Below are positions 42,311-53,232 of a stretch of 64,000 nt of DNA, piece by piece. A program made the position numbers and the translations under genes. The DNA comes from Closterium sp. NIES-65 (taxonomy: Eukaryota; Streptophyta; Zygnematophyceae; Desmidiales; Closteriaceae): assembly GCA_948144175.1 (NCBI GenBank), contig CANXME010002275.1, positions 1,616,001 through 1,680,000 of the forward strand. The letters run 5' to 3'. Each line of letters opens with the position of its first letter. Position 1 is the first letter of the stretch. Below the pieces are notes generated by a model. It ran no database searches and had not been told where the DNA came from. It saw nothing but the letters and a program-made list of their open reading frames with translations.

Positions 42311-45300
42311 CTATCGCAGCTGGAGCTAGCGACGGACGACGCCAGATTCGACCTCCACAAGACAGCTCCGGTCGGAAGGCTTAAACAGTAACCTTGAGTA
42401 GATCTATACGTGTGGCCACAGTTTGCGTAGGACGAGTCTGAGAAACCTGTGAGTGTAACTGACTGCTTCCCTCCAAGGATAAGTCCCATGCTAGATGTGC
42501 TCGCCACATACTTCAACACCCTCTTAGCAGCCGACAAGTGAGAAGATCGGTGTCTCCCAGGCTCAACAAAGTGTGTTAGGACGCTAAGAGGGAAAGCTAG
42601 GTCTGGGCGAGTACAGCTCATCAGGTACATAAGACAACCCACCAACTCAGGATATGGATCACTGGACTCAAATAGCTCGTCCGAATGTGGAGCCGTGATC
42701 ACATGATCCACACTAGAAGGGGTGAGCTATACTTTGGAGAACGAGAAGCAAAACCGCGTGAGAATCTGCTCAACTAGATGTGACAGCGTTAGCGTAATGG
42801 TGCGAGCTGCCCTGTCCCTGGTGATCTGCAGGCCGAGGTAGCGCTGTAGCTCACCAAGGTCAGTGCAAGTTTGTCTCCTCTACAGTTCCTCCTTCATCGA
42901 GGTCAGTGCTGTGCAGTCGGTGTCAAGATAGTGAGTGTAGTAGGAGCTAGGTTTAGGTAGGGCCTAGGCTTAGTAGCCTAGGCCAAGGGGAGTCGAGATA
43001 GTTGTGGCAAGGAGAAGTCGAGAATGGGAATGATGCAATATGAGAAACAAGTACAAGTTATAGTTCAGGAAGGGTGCACCACTAAGCAAGAACAAATGTA
43101 TGACTACACTACAGCTAGAACTATATGCAGTTATATATAATTCTGACATTCCCCCGTAACTGCATGCAGGAATAGCTAAGTGAAAGACACAACCTGTACG
43201 GGTACACCACAGACAAAGAAAACAGCAACATCAGACAAGGCAGCAGAACAGGTTCGGCAGCAAAGGGGCAGGCGACAGCAAGGCACTTCTGCCACCCCCT
43301 TACTCTCCTCCCCCCCCGACCACAGGAGGGGCGGCAGGGAGAGAGAGGAGGCGGACTGGCGCTGGCTGGTCACCCCCTCCATCCCCTCACCCTCCCCCTC
43401 CCCCTCCCCCCCACACTGCTGCAGGAGCAGCAGAGGGGGGAAGAGAGGAGAGGTGGAGGGACGGCTGCTGGTTGGTCTCACACCCGCCACCCCAGTGCCA
43501 CTCCCCCGGCTCCCCCACACCCTCACACCCTCCCCCCCAGCGGCAGCTGCAGCAGTGGGGACGAAAGGAGGAGGAGGGGAAGGGAAGCACACCACCCATC
43601 ACCCCCACACCCGCCACCCCCATACCCTCCCCCCCACGGCTGTAGGGAGACGAAGGAGGAGGGGGGGGTCGGGGAGAAAGCCGCAGAGCGGCTACAGAGG
43701 GTCGGCGCAGGTAGGGCAGGGGCGACTGCAGCGAGTGCAGGCGCGGGGTGAGGCAGAGGCGGCTGCACCGAGTGCAGGAGCGGGGGCGGCTGCTCCAAGG
43801 GTCGGCGCTGGGTGGTGCAGGGGCGGCTGCACCGAGTGCAGGCGCGGGTGAGGCAGGGGCACCGTTGCGGGCGCCAAGGGCGGGTCCGCGGCGGCTCAGG
43901 GCACCGTCGCGGGCGCCAGGGGCGGGTCCGCGGCGGCGCAGGGCACCGTCGCGGGCGCCAGGGGCGGGTCCGCGGCGGCTCAGGGCACCGTCGCGGGCGC
44001 CAGGGGCGGGTCCGCGGCGGCTCAGGGCACCGTCGCGGGCGCCAGGGGCGGGTCCGCGGCGGCTCAGGGCACCGTCGCGCACCACGGGGCACGCGACGGG
44101 CAGTTCAGGGCACCGTCGCGTGCCACGGGGCGCACGACAGGCAGGGCACCATCGCGTGCCACGGGGCGCACAACGAGCAGGGCACCGTCGCATGCCACGG
44201 GGCACGCGACGGGCAGAAAAGATGTCACGCGCCACCCGGGCGTGGGACAGGACGAAAATCGCCACGCGCCCGAGGCGCGCGACCGGAAGAACAGTAGCGG
44301 AAGCGTGAGGCGGGCCCGCAGGCCTGGACTTAACTGGCTCTGATTCCATGTCAAGATAGTGAGTGTAGTAGGAGCTACGTTTAGGTAGGGCCTAGGCTTA
44401 GTAGCCTAGGCCAAGGGGAGTCGAGATAGTTTTGGCAAGGAGAAGTCGAGAATGGGAATGATGCAATATGAGAAACAAGTACAAGTTATAGTTCAGGAAT
44501 GGTGCACCAGCAAGCAAGAACAAATGTATGACTACACTACAGCTAGAACTATATGCAGTTATATATAATTCTGACAGTCGGGAGTGGCAAAGACCAGGTC
44601 GTCAACGTAAACCGGTCCGTAGACCGTAGAGTGTAGACCGGCCGACGCAGCTGACACTGGGTCCCAGGAGGGAAAGAGCCAGTGAAGCCAGACGGACGAC
44701 GTAGCCAGATCTGCTCGTGCAGACTCCTCTAAAGAAACACTGTGGAGAAGTCCAAGGATTGCGACTCGTGGTCGCGCTGAGCTGCAACGTGTAGCAACAC
44801 CCGAAGAGTGGTCATCTTCGAGGTGGGAGCCCCGTCTCGCTAACTGAAGCAACTCGCCACGTAGCGCGCCTTGAACACCGGTGGTGATCCAGGCGGTTGC
44901 TTCACCTTATAGGGCCACATGCCACTAACAACGTTCGCCCCAGTTGGTGGGGCTTCGTCGATGTAGGCGCATGTGGACCTATATGACGCCATCTCTGCCT
45001 CATCAGGTGCTATCCAATATGGGGCGTAAATCCCGCGAACGCCTCCGCGTAAGTGCAAAGGGTGGGGATGTCAAGGGCGTCTAGATCCCCCTTAGGGGTA
45101 AGCAGCATGGCGCACTGATAGGGAACAGCAACCGAAAGGAAACCAAGCTCGAACTGCCTGTCCTCTGGGACCTCTAGGGGAAAGATGGGAACACCCTAGT
45201 GGATGGAGAACAAGCACGACCACTCACCAAGTGAGAGGCTTAGTCAAGGCGGTAGGACGAGGCAAAGTCAACGATAGTAGTAACAAGAGCCGAGACAGAC

Positions 45301-45592
45301 AGCGGGGGGGCAGTGGGGTGAGTGACCAACGCGGACAAAAAACGGGGGACAACAGGACGAGAAGCACAGAGGTAGTCAGAGAATGGGTCTGGAGACCTAG
45401 TAAGGGGCGACTCAGGAGGCTGTGGAAGGACCGAAGGAAGTGGAACACGAGAGCAGAGAACAAGGTGAAACGGGTCATCGGCTCGGTAACGGGACGGACT
45501 AAGCTCTGGGAACACAACTCGACTAAGAAGAGAATGACGAGACCACAAGGAAAGGGAATGGTCAGGGATGGTAGGGGACCATGAACTAGCAT
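42311..45592 (-). pseudogene. copia reverse transcriptase and partial RNase H (split by an LTR element)
   Basis: The part right of the nested element (44582-45592) has the pre-RT linker (CSRVPLPSVLPQPPESPL) and the RT start, with several stops (YIDEAPPTGANVVSGMWPYKVK, PPVFKARYVA). At 44640-44580 it reaches the YVDDLVFAT catalytic motif, immediately before the insertion. The part left of it (42311-42915) continues with the RT end and RNase H: VGCLMYLMSCTRPDLAF, SMGLILGGKQSVTLTGF and the start of the SSSC motif, where the gene is cut off. It is non-functional. Confidence 0.85.
42921..44576 (-). mobile_element. Coding-free LTR retroelement (228-bp LTRs)
   Basis: LTRs at 42921-43148 and 44349-44576 differ at about 5 positions, with the duplication GTCGG at 42916-42920 and 44577-44581. 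The primer site (minus strand TGGAATCAGAGCC, 44336-44348) and the purine tract next to 43148 give minus orientation. The 1.2-kb interior is GC-rich, with about five copies of a 42-bp repeat (GGGCGGGTCCGCGGCGGC...) at 43868-44080 and a repeated CACGGGGC(A/G)C block at 44080-44220. No gag or pol is present. The LTR carries the hairpin GGCCTAGGCT/AGCCTAGGCC (42961-42984). Confidence 0.93.
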
Positions 45593-46612
45593 GCAGGTTC
45601 TAGGTCAGGCAGGTCGCGCAATTGTTGCTGCTCTGCCTTCTGTGGCATCTGCTGCGGCTGCACTTGCCCCTTCTGCTGCTCTTGTGGCTTTGGGTGTGGC
45701 TCCTCCTCTGCCCTCTCCTGCTGCGGCTGCAACTGCACCTGCTGCTACAGTCGTGGCTCCTCCTCTACTCTCTCCTGCTGCAGCTGCAAGTGCACCTGCT
45801 TCTGCATTCGTGGCTCCTCCTCTACTCTCTCCTGTTGCAGCTGCAAGTGCACTTGCTGCTGCAGTCGTGGTTCCCCCTCTACTCTCTCCTGCTGCAACTG
45901 CAACTGCTCCTACTGCTGGCGCTGCTGCCGTGCTCTCTCAAACCGCTCCCGCTCCTCCCTCTCCAACCAGAGAAGACACTGCTCACGGGTCAGGAAATGT
46001 ACAGGGCGCGGCGTAGGCACCGCAATGCCAGTGCCTTTAGCTCCAGCACCCTCAAACCGCTCCAGCTCCGCAATGTCGACCACCGACACCCCCGGTGCCT
46101 CCAGTATCTCCTGCAGGAACGCCCCTAGGCTCCGTGGCAACCGGCTGCAGAGACGAACGAGGAGGGAACTGCGGGACGGACGGGAACTCCTGGGGCTGCT
46201 GCTGCTGGGGCTACTGCTGCTGGGCCGCTCCGCTACCTCCTCCTCCACCGCCTCCACCTCCACCTCCACCACCACTCCCACCCCTTCCGCCACCTCCACC
46301 ACTGCTCTCTCCGCCACCTCCACCACCACTCCCTCCACCACCTCCACCGCTGCCCCCTCTGTCACCCCCACCACAGCCACCACCTCCTCCCGTCTTACCG
46401 CTCTTCTTGCCCCCTTTGTTGCACTAGAAACGGAGGCCGAGTCGGCAGCAGAGTCAAGGAACAAAGGGGCGACAAGCTTGCCTGGGGCGTGCTCCAGTAG
46501 GCGCACATCGTTCTCGATCCTACTCCCTAGGTAAAATCTAAGCTTACGAAGCCATCCAGGAAAATCAACCGGTCATCCCTCCTGATCAAAAGTGAGAACT
46601 CGTAAAGTAGCC
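45593..46612 (-). pseudogene. copia gag with glutamine-rich repeats
   Basis: The frame starts ATG near 46612 (MATLRVLTFDQEG, then a stop) and continues with WLRKLRFYLGSRIENDVRLL, an N-terminus of copia Gag type that differs from the 125-bp-LTR family. A Val/Glu or Gly-rich tract at 46210-46400 is repeat DNA. Near 45910 it enters four tandem units of about 19 residues, LQQERVEEEPRLQQQVH, likely coiled coil. At least two stops interrupt it. Confidence 0.6.
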
Positions 46613-47560
46613 ATAGCGAGGGACTTTGGTGCGGCTAGACTAAACGGGTATGGTCAAGGGTGGTCTAGCACGGTTGAGTGCGGTATTGAACGGTTCCGGG
46701 GTAGCGAGTAGGAGTACGTGTGAGGTCGCGGGTGGGGAGGTGGATTAGGGTTTCCAGGTGGGGCTAACAGGTGGGGCGGCGGGTGGGGCAGCTTGCGGGG
46801 CGGCGGGGTATAGGTGGGGCGACAGCTAACTGGTGGGGCGCCGGCTAACTGGTGGGGCAGTGCGTGGGGTGGCGGCTTATGTTGGGGCGGCGTCTAGCAG
46901 CAGGTGGGGCGGCGCCTAACTGGTGAGCCGGCGGGTGAGGCAGCTTGTGGGGCGGTGTAATGCGGGTGGGGCGGTGGGTAACAGTAGGCGGGGCAGCAAA
47001 TTATGAGCGGGGCAGCGGTTAATGGTGGGGCGGCGTTTTTGGCAGCGGGTGGGGCAGCGTCTCACGGGTGGGGAAGCGGTTTTGGCAGCGAGTGGGGCGG
47101 CAAATTACAAGTGGTGCGGCGGTTAACGGGTGGGGTGGCGCTTTTGGCAGCGGGTGGGGTGGCGGTTTTAGCAGCGGGTGGGGCGGCGTCTTACGGATGG
47201 GGCGGTGAGTAACAGGTGGGGTGACGGATGGGCTAGCGGGTGGGGCGATTTTCGTGGTCGCGCACTGTGCGTACGGTTGCGCGTGCAGATGCGCGTGCGA
47301 TCGTGCGTACGTACTGCGCGAGGGGCCGCACGTACGGATGTGGCGTGTCATGAGCGTGGGGCTGCGTGTGCGGGTGCTTGCAGGCTGCGCGCGCGACAAT
47401 GCGGATAGCGCGTTCGTGGGGGAAGGAACGGGTGGGCGCGCGGGTCGATAGTGGCGAGTGGGACACACGGGTAGGGTAATACGGGTGGGGCGCTATAGGG
47501 AACGATCAACAGGCGGGCTAGGGCGGGGCACGGGGCGGTGGGCCCATCAGAATGGAGCAC
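46613..47560 (-). repeat. GC-rich leader with GGTGGGGCGGCG repeats
   Basis: Irregular repeats of about 25-30 bp containing GTGGGGCGGC run from about 46735 to 47250 between primer site and gag. 47250-47560 is GC-rich with GTGCGTACG motifs. No gene is seen. Confidence 0.7.
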
Positions 47561-47573
47561 GAGCTCTATACCA

Positions 47574-47721
47574 TGTTAAAGAGTAAAGTGCGTAATGAAT
47601 AACTTGGGAATGACAATGACAAGGAAGATATGTGAAACCCTAGCCAACCCTAGCAAACCCTAAGAATATATGTACACCACCTAGACTAACAATTATTAGC
47701 TATAACAAATATAGCTTGACA
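47574..47721 (-). repeat. 5' LTR (148 bp) of the copia element in the pogo transposase
   Basis: The ends are TGTTAAAG and CTTGACA. Transposase coding sequence begins directly after it. The matching 3' LTR is missing. Confidence 0.8.
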
Positions 47722-48336
47722 CGCTCAGCATCACCCCTGCCGTAATCCCTGCGGGCTGCACCAGCCAAATCCAACCCGTGAACGTCTCCATGAACCGGTG
47801 CTTCAAGGCCGCAGTGCGAGCACGCTATGCCAGGTGGTTCATGCATGAAGGCATGTATTTGAAGACGAAACTCGGTGAGTATACGTTCCATGCCATAACC
47901 ATGAACGGTACCTAGCGTACCCTTGCCCCTGCCTCTCACCCCTCTGAAGGGAACCTGGGAAGGCCTCCGCATCACGTGGTGCTGCAGTTGGGGAGGCGTA
48001 AGATCAAGTCCCAACAGAGGTGATGATTGACGCATTCTGACACTGAGGGATCTCAAGCAAGCTCGACAAGATCAAGAACCACATGGTGATGTCTTACATG
48101 TGTCTCGGGGGAAGCACAAGCGACAACACTCGCCTACTTGGGCAGGCTCCGGAGGGGGGGAGGAGGAGGAGCAGCTGCAGGTGGAGGGCGTCAGAGAGGT
48201 CGGCGTGGCAACTGGGCCGGAGGTGCTGTACCAAGAGACCCCCAACTACCGCAGAGCGGTGGCCGAGGCTGACCGGATGATCGAGCCCAGGCATACGGCC
48301 AAGCATGATTGGCGAGTGCCATACTTGGGAGTGTAG
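47722..48336 (+). pseudogene. pogo/CENP-B-like transposase, C-terminal part
   Basis: Reading from the LTR edge, SITPAVIPAGCTSQIQPVNV is the segment before and at the third catalytic position of pogo-type DDE transposases, where the family has QPLD; here Asp is replaced by Asn. FKAAVRARYARWF follows, as expected. After frame changes the last part is 48100-48336 (EADRMIEPRHTAKHDWRVP). It completes the gene cut at 42310. With the changed catalytic residue it is inactive. Confidence 0.75.
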
Positions 48337-48587
48337 GAGCCTGCATCTACTAATGCAGATGCGGAGGGTGTTACCAAGGGTGACTAGGTAGAAGTGGAAA
48401 TTGATGAATGTATGAATGTACCCCCCTTAATGCACAAAGTCCCGTTTAGTAGATACCCCTTGTTTTTAAGATAACCCCTAAACCCTTGTCTGTTTACAAA
48501 ACAGTGTCTTAACTCATACACGCACTAAGGTATTTTATAATCAGGAACACCCATCTCTAAAAAACACCCTAATTGAAGATATCCCCT

Positions 48588-48719
48588 TGTCAGAAGCACG
48601 AACGAGAATGTGTGAACTATCAGCATGTAGGAGTACAAGTAGTAAACCCTAATTGTGTTGTCCCCCATATTGGCTACCCTACTACAGCCTACACAACAAG
48701 CAGCGCATATAGTTTGACA
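48588..48719 (-). repeat. 3' LTR (132 bp)
   Basis: Its first 50 bases (plus strand) match 62855-62905, which identifies the truncated partner LTR. Confidence 0.85.
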
Positions 48720-49031
48720 CACCCCCATAGGCCAAGTGGGGGAGAACAAGAGGTCACAAAACCACTCAACAAAAGCAAAACAAGCTCAGGGTGGATCATA
48801 AGGTCACCACACACTCTGAGCACAAGCAAATGGCCACAAGGCCAGTTCATATGCAGAGTTGTACACAAAAAAGCATAACAAGCAATACAGTGATCAAAAC
48901 CTAGCAAGAGTAAGCATGCAGGTACAAGTAGGCAAGAAGTAAGCAAATGAGGCCAAGTAGGCACAAGGCCTAGAACAGTACAGAAACGCTGATGATCACA
49001 AGGCTGAAGGGCCTTGGTAAAGGTATCAGCA

Positions 49032-49156
49032 TGTCAAACTTATATGCTATAGTCTGTGTAGGCTGTAGTGGGGTAGACAATATGGGGTACAACATTTCTA
49101 GGTTTTCCTACTTGTACCCACCTCTTTCCTAGTTCATCCATTCCTCAATTCTCACA
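49032..49156 (+). repeat. 5' LTR of nested copia element (125 bp)
   Basis: It runs from TGTCAAACTTATATG to CAATTCTCACA and is directly followed by the primer site. Confidence 0.94.
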
Positions 49157-49261
49157 TGGTATAAGAGCAGGTTCCCTAGTGGGAACTTCCTAGGGCCCAC
49201 CACTGAAAATCATTTTTTTTTCTGACCCGAGCTCGAGTCGCCCCTGCCCGAGGCGCGCCCC

Positions 49262-50155
49262 GTGGGCCGCCCTCTAGTCACCGCCCTTCTAGGCCCCTCA
49301 AGGCCCCTTCGCGGCCCCGTCGCCGCCCCTAGCGGCCCCGTTGCCGCCCTTCCAGGCCCCTCGCGGCCCCTTCGCGGCCCCGTCGCCGCCCCTAACGGCC
49401 CCGTCGCCGCCCCTCCAGGCACCTCGCGGCCCCTTCGCGGCCCCGTCGCCGCCCCTAGCGGCCCCGTTGCCGCCCTTCCAGGCCCCTCGCGGCCCCTTTG
49501 CGGCCCCGTCGCCGCCCCTAACGGCCCCGTCGCCGCCCCTCCAGGCACCTCGCGGCCCCTTCGCGGCCCCGTCGCCGCCCCTAGCGGCCCCGTTGCCGCC
49601 CTTCCAGGCCCCTCGCGGCCCCTTCGCAGCCCCGTCGCCGCCCCTCGCGGCCCCGTCGCCGCCCCTCGCGGCCCCGTCGCCGCCCTTCGCGGCCCCGTTG
49701 CCGCCCCTAGCGGCCCCTGTCGCCGCCCTTCCCGGCCCCATCGCTACCCTCTAGCGGCCTCGTCGCCGCCCTTAGCGGCCCCGTCGCCGCCCCTTGCGGC
49801 CCCGTCGCCGCCCCCACCCCCCCCCCCCCCCCCCCCCCCCCCTCCCCCCTTTTTGGCCCCTCCCTGGCCCCTTCACTACCGAGCCGCCGAGCAGCCGAAC
49901 AGCCGAGCAGCCGAGCCGCCGAGCAGCCGAGCCGCCAAACCGCCGAACCGCCGAGCCGCCCAGCAGCCGAGCCGCCGAGCCGCCGAGCAGCCGAGCCGCC
50001 AAGCAGCCGAGCCGCCGATTCGCCAAGGCCGCCGTCGAGCCGCCACTGCCACAGCCAAGCCGCCGCCACCGCTGTTGCAGCCCTGTGACTCCCGGCGCGC
50101 CCCGGCCCTACCCACCCGGACTGGTGAGAGCACTCCCTGCTAGACCACTACTGAC
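49262..50155 (+). repeat. GC-rich tandem-repeat leader of nested copia element
   Basis: GGCCCCGTCGCCGCCCCTAG units with a higher-order period of about 120 bp run 49290-49800. After a C-run, GCCGAGCAGCCGAGCC repeats run 49880-50030. Leader repeats of both kinds also occur, in the same order, in the 9484-17013 copy. Confidence 0.82.
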
Positions 50156-51225
50156 ATGGCTACCCCCCCAGTGTCCTTACCTTTGATGCTGAGGGTCGTG
50201 CTGTTGACTTCGAGGTCTGGGTCGATGACCTGCAGCTTTTCCTACAGTGCAATAGGGCAGACGGACTCTCCCAGTTCGATCTCACCTCTGGTGCCTCTCG
50301 TGCCCCGCCTGCTGATGCTGACAGCACTGTTCGCTCACAGTGAGCCACGCGCGATGCTGCTGCCCGTCTTGCTGTGCGTCGCCACTTACCGACCGCTGAG
50401 CGTGCGAACTTAAGTCAGTACAAGAGTGCTAAGTCCTTGTACGACGCTGTAGTTGCACGCTACTCTTCCCCTGCCAGCGCTGCTCTTAGCCGCCTCATAC
50501 TGCCGTACCTGTTTCCTGACCTCGCTGCCTTTCCCACTGTCGCTGACCTCGTTACGCACCTTCGCACTAGTGACACCCGCTACCGCGCTGCGCTTCCTAC
50601 TGAGTTCTACGCCAAGAACCCCCCCCCCCATGTACATCACCCTCTACTACATAGTCACCCGGCTCCCTGACTCCCTTTGCTCGGTCAGGGACCACTTCCT
50701 CTCTGTTTGCCCCACCACACTCACCGTTGACCTCCTCGAGCAACGCCTCCTGGCAGCTGAGAAGAGTATAGTCGCTGTAGGAGCCTCTAGAGGTGACTCG
50801 AGTGCCCCTGTCTTTCAGGGGTGCTCCCCCTCCCCCCTCTTGCCCTCTATTGCCTTTGCTGCCGCCGTCGACTTCGTTGGCACCGAGTCGGTCGGTGCTG
50901 CGTCTGCCCCTAGCGGGCGACGCCGCACCGGCAAGGGCAAGGGGGGCAAGGGCGCTGGAGGGGCTGGCGGGGGCGGTGGAGGTGGAGGTGGAGGAGGCCG
51001 AGGGAGTGGGGGTGGTGGTGGGAGTGGTGGCGGGGGTGGGGGCTTTGGTGGCGGCGGTGGCGGCGGAGGCGGCGGCGGCGGTGGCGGTGGGAGCGGAGGA
51101 GGAGGCGGTGGCGGCCGTGGCGGCGGAGGAGGTGGAGCTAGTCGGGGTGGCTCTGCGCAGCGGGGCGGCTTAGGTGGTGGTCAGCGCCAGCAGCAGCAGC
51201 GCACTCGTGAGACCCCGTCCCCCAA
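50156..51225 (+). pseudogene. copia gag, frameshifted, with glycine-rich tail
   Basis: ATG at 50156 is followed by a run of seven C (five in the other copy), which shifts the frame after MAT. The expected chain then runs FDAEGRAVDFEVWVDDLQLF and so on, with TGA replacing Trp at 50342. A second C-run at 50619-50629 has 11 C where the relative has 10, shifting the frame again before MYITLYYIVTRLP. From there the frame is open through LLEQRLLAAEKSIVAVG and a tail of about 80 Gly/Ser residues into the protease. Confidence 0.85.
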
Positions 51226-52566
51226 GCAGCTTCGTGAGTGGTACGCTGGGCGTCAGCGAGGTGGGGGTACTGGTCCCTGTACCTACGTCCTCCGTACCGG
51301 CGACCGCGCTGGTGAGCAGTGCGGGGGCTCGCACTCCACCCAGCGCTGCTTCGGCCGCCTGACGGACGCTTGGCGTCACCAGTTCCCTGACGCCACTGAG
51401 ATCCCTCGCTGGGGAGAGCTGTCTAGGGCGGGGTTTGCTATCTTTGATCTTGACTATGATGCTATTCTTGCTGCCATGTATGATGTGTCTACTAGTGATG
51501 AGGGTGACTGTTACCTGTGTGTTCCGACTGACCCGGGCATTGAGGCTGCTGCTCTAGGTGCTGGTGAGGCTGCTGCTCTAGGTGCTAGTGCGTTTGCTGC
51601 CCCTGGTGCTGGTGAGTCTGCTCTCTCAGGTACCACGTCGACTCAGGCCTTACACACCTTCACCCTTGACTCGGGTGCTTCCCGCTCCTTTTTTCGAGAC
51701 CGCACCATACTTACGCCGCTTAGTCGGTCGGTTGCGGTCTCCCTGGTGGACCCCTCTGGGGGTCCTGTCCTTGCTCGCTTCTCCACTGTCTTACCGTGTC
51801 CGGCAGCCCCATTTGGCACCCTGTCAGGTCTCTACCTCCCCTCGTTCTCTACGAACTTGGTGATTGGTGCGGATGTACAGGATCGGGGGGTTGACCAGTT
51901 CACTCCTGCGAGTCAGCGGGTGACCCACTGCACGTGTGCTCGGACGGGTCGACACTTGGCCACGTTTACCCGTCGGCCGGGGTCGAGCCTGTACACAATG
52001 ACTACTGAGTCTCCTCCGGTTTCTGAGTCTGGTCAGGTAGCTGCGTCGAGTCAGGTGTTTGTTGCAGCGTCCAGGTCTGGTCCTGAGTCTGCTCCCTGCT
52101 CGTGTCGTCTCCTGTCCCACCAGACTCTCCTTTGGCACCACCGCCTTGGTCACCCCTCCCGTGTCCTTGTCTCTGGTCTCCCCCGGTCCCTCCCTCCCCT
52201 CCCTCCGGGGCCTGACCCTACCTACGTCCCCTGCGTCGAGGGGCGGCAGCGCGCCGCCCCTCACTCCTCCGAGTTTCCTCCGACAGAGGCTCCGCTACAG
52301 ACTCTTCACATGGACGTGTGGGGCCCCGCCCGCGTCCGTGGCCAGGGTCAAGAGCGTTACTTCCTGTTGGTGGTTGACGACTACTCGCGTTACACGACGG
52401 TGTTCCCCTTACGCAGCAAGGGTGACGTCACTGGGGTGTTGATCGACTGGATCCGCGCAGCTCGTCTCCAGCTCAGAGAGAGTTTCGGATCAGAGAGAAG
52501 TCCTGTTCTGCGTCTGCACTCTGACAGAGGCGGGGAGTTTTCCTCTGCCTGTCTGGGAGCCTTCTG
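51226..52566 (+). pseudogene. copia Cys/His motif, protease and integrase N-terminal half
   Basis: The open frame continues from gag. CTYVLRTGDRAGEQCGGSHS and TQRC give C-x13-C-x3-H-x4-C at about 51280-51346. HTFTLDSGASRSFFRDRT (from 51656) is the protease active site. LLWHHRLGHPS and CVEGRQ form the integrase finger, LHMDVWGPA carries the first Asp, VVDDYSRYTTV follows, and LHSDRGGEFSS the second Asp. A TGA at 52565-52567 ends the frame one codon after CLGAF, where a Cys codon is expected. Confidence 0.88.
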
Positions 52567-53232
52567 ACGTGCACAGGGCATCCGCCAGACCTTCACGCTT
52601 CCAGCCTCTCCACTGCAAAATGGGATTGCTGAGCGCCGCATTGGCATGGTCATGGACGTCGCTCGTACGTCCATGGTCCATGCGGCTGCTCCCCATTTTC
52701 TGTGGCCGTTTGCGGTTCAGTACGCAGCGCATCAGCTCAACCTTCAGCCCCGCGTCTTCTCGCCAAAGACCTCCCCCACCTTGCGGTGGACGGGGAAGGT
52801 TGGCGATGCGTCTGCGTTTCGGGTCTGGGGATCTCGGGCGTTTGTCCGCGACTTGTCTGCGGACAAGCTGTCCCCCCGTGCTGTTCCCTGCGTCTTCCTT
52901 GGCTTCCCCCCTGACGCGCCCGGTTGGCAGTTTTACCACCCCACCTCGCGCCGTGTTCTGGCCTCCCAGGACGTCATCTTTGACGAGTCGGTGCCTTACT
53001 ACCGTCTCTTCCCCTACCGCACTGCGCCCCTCCCCCCGCTGCCACTCTTCCTTGCGCCAGGTCCTCCCCCGGTAGACCCTCTCCCCACTTAGGGTCCTGC
53101 CCCGTCAGGTGTGTCCCAGGTAGACGCAGTCGAGCCTGTCGAGGTAGCTGTTGACTCTGGTGCTGCTAGCGGCGCTGAGCCTGCGGATGCCGGGTCTGGG
53201 GGTGCGGAGCCTAGGGGTGCTGCGCGAGTGGT
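52567..53232 (+). pseudogene. copia integrase C-terminal half and linker
   Basis: After the stop the same frame continues: GIRQTFTLPASPLQNGIAER with the catalytic Glu, HAAAPHFLWPFAVQYAAHQL, and VPCVFLGFPPDAPGWQFYHP. The frame meets a stop at 53090-53092. The following linker has few AEPGG-type pentapeptides, far fewer than the relatives. Confidence 0.85.

Larger units (their letters stand above)
42311..47721 (-). mobile_element. copia element inserted in the pogo transposase; 3' end and protease/integrase deleted
   Basis: The 5' LTR (47574-47721, 148 bp, TGTTAAAGAG to AGCTTGACA on the plus strand) has the primer site TGGTATAGAGCTC just inside it (47561-47573). A repeat-rich leader, gag, RT and part of RNase H follow on the minus strand. 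Protease and integrase are missing between gag (about 45600) and RT (about 45590). The 3' end breaks off within RNase H near 42311, with no 3' LTR. A coding-free LTR element is nested at 42921-44576. Confidence 0.85.
39982..48553 (+). mobile_element. Decayed pogo/CENP-B-like DNA transposon, split by a copia element
   Basis: Transposase sequence on the plus strand runs 40179-42310 and resumes at 47722-48336 on the other side of a copia insertion. TGGGTGTTTGTGCTTATAA at 39982-40000 is matched in opposite orientation at 48535-48553 (16 of 19 bases), which could be terminal or subterminal inverted repeats. GATA(T/A)CCCCT motifs recur at 48450-48590. The superfamily follows from the transposase; the ends are tentative. 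Confidence 0.6.

Noticed and set aside
43176..44349. Arg/Pro-rich frames inside the 228-bp-LTR element
   Set aside because: They overlap on both strands and follow a 42-bp GC-rich repeat, with no resemblance to gag, pol or env.
45231..46534. Plus-strand frames over the copia element at 42311-47721
   Set aside because: The minus strand carries the recognisable gag and RT. The plus frames are shadows of repeat DNA.
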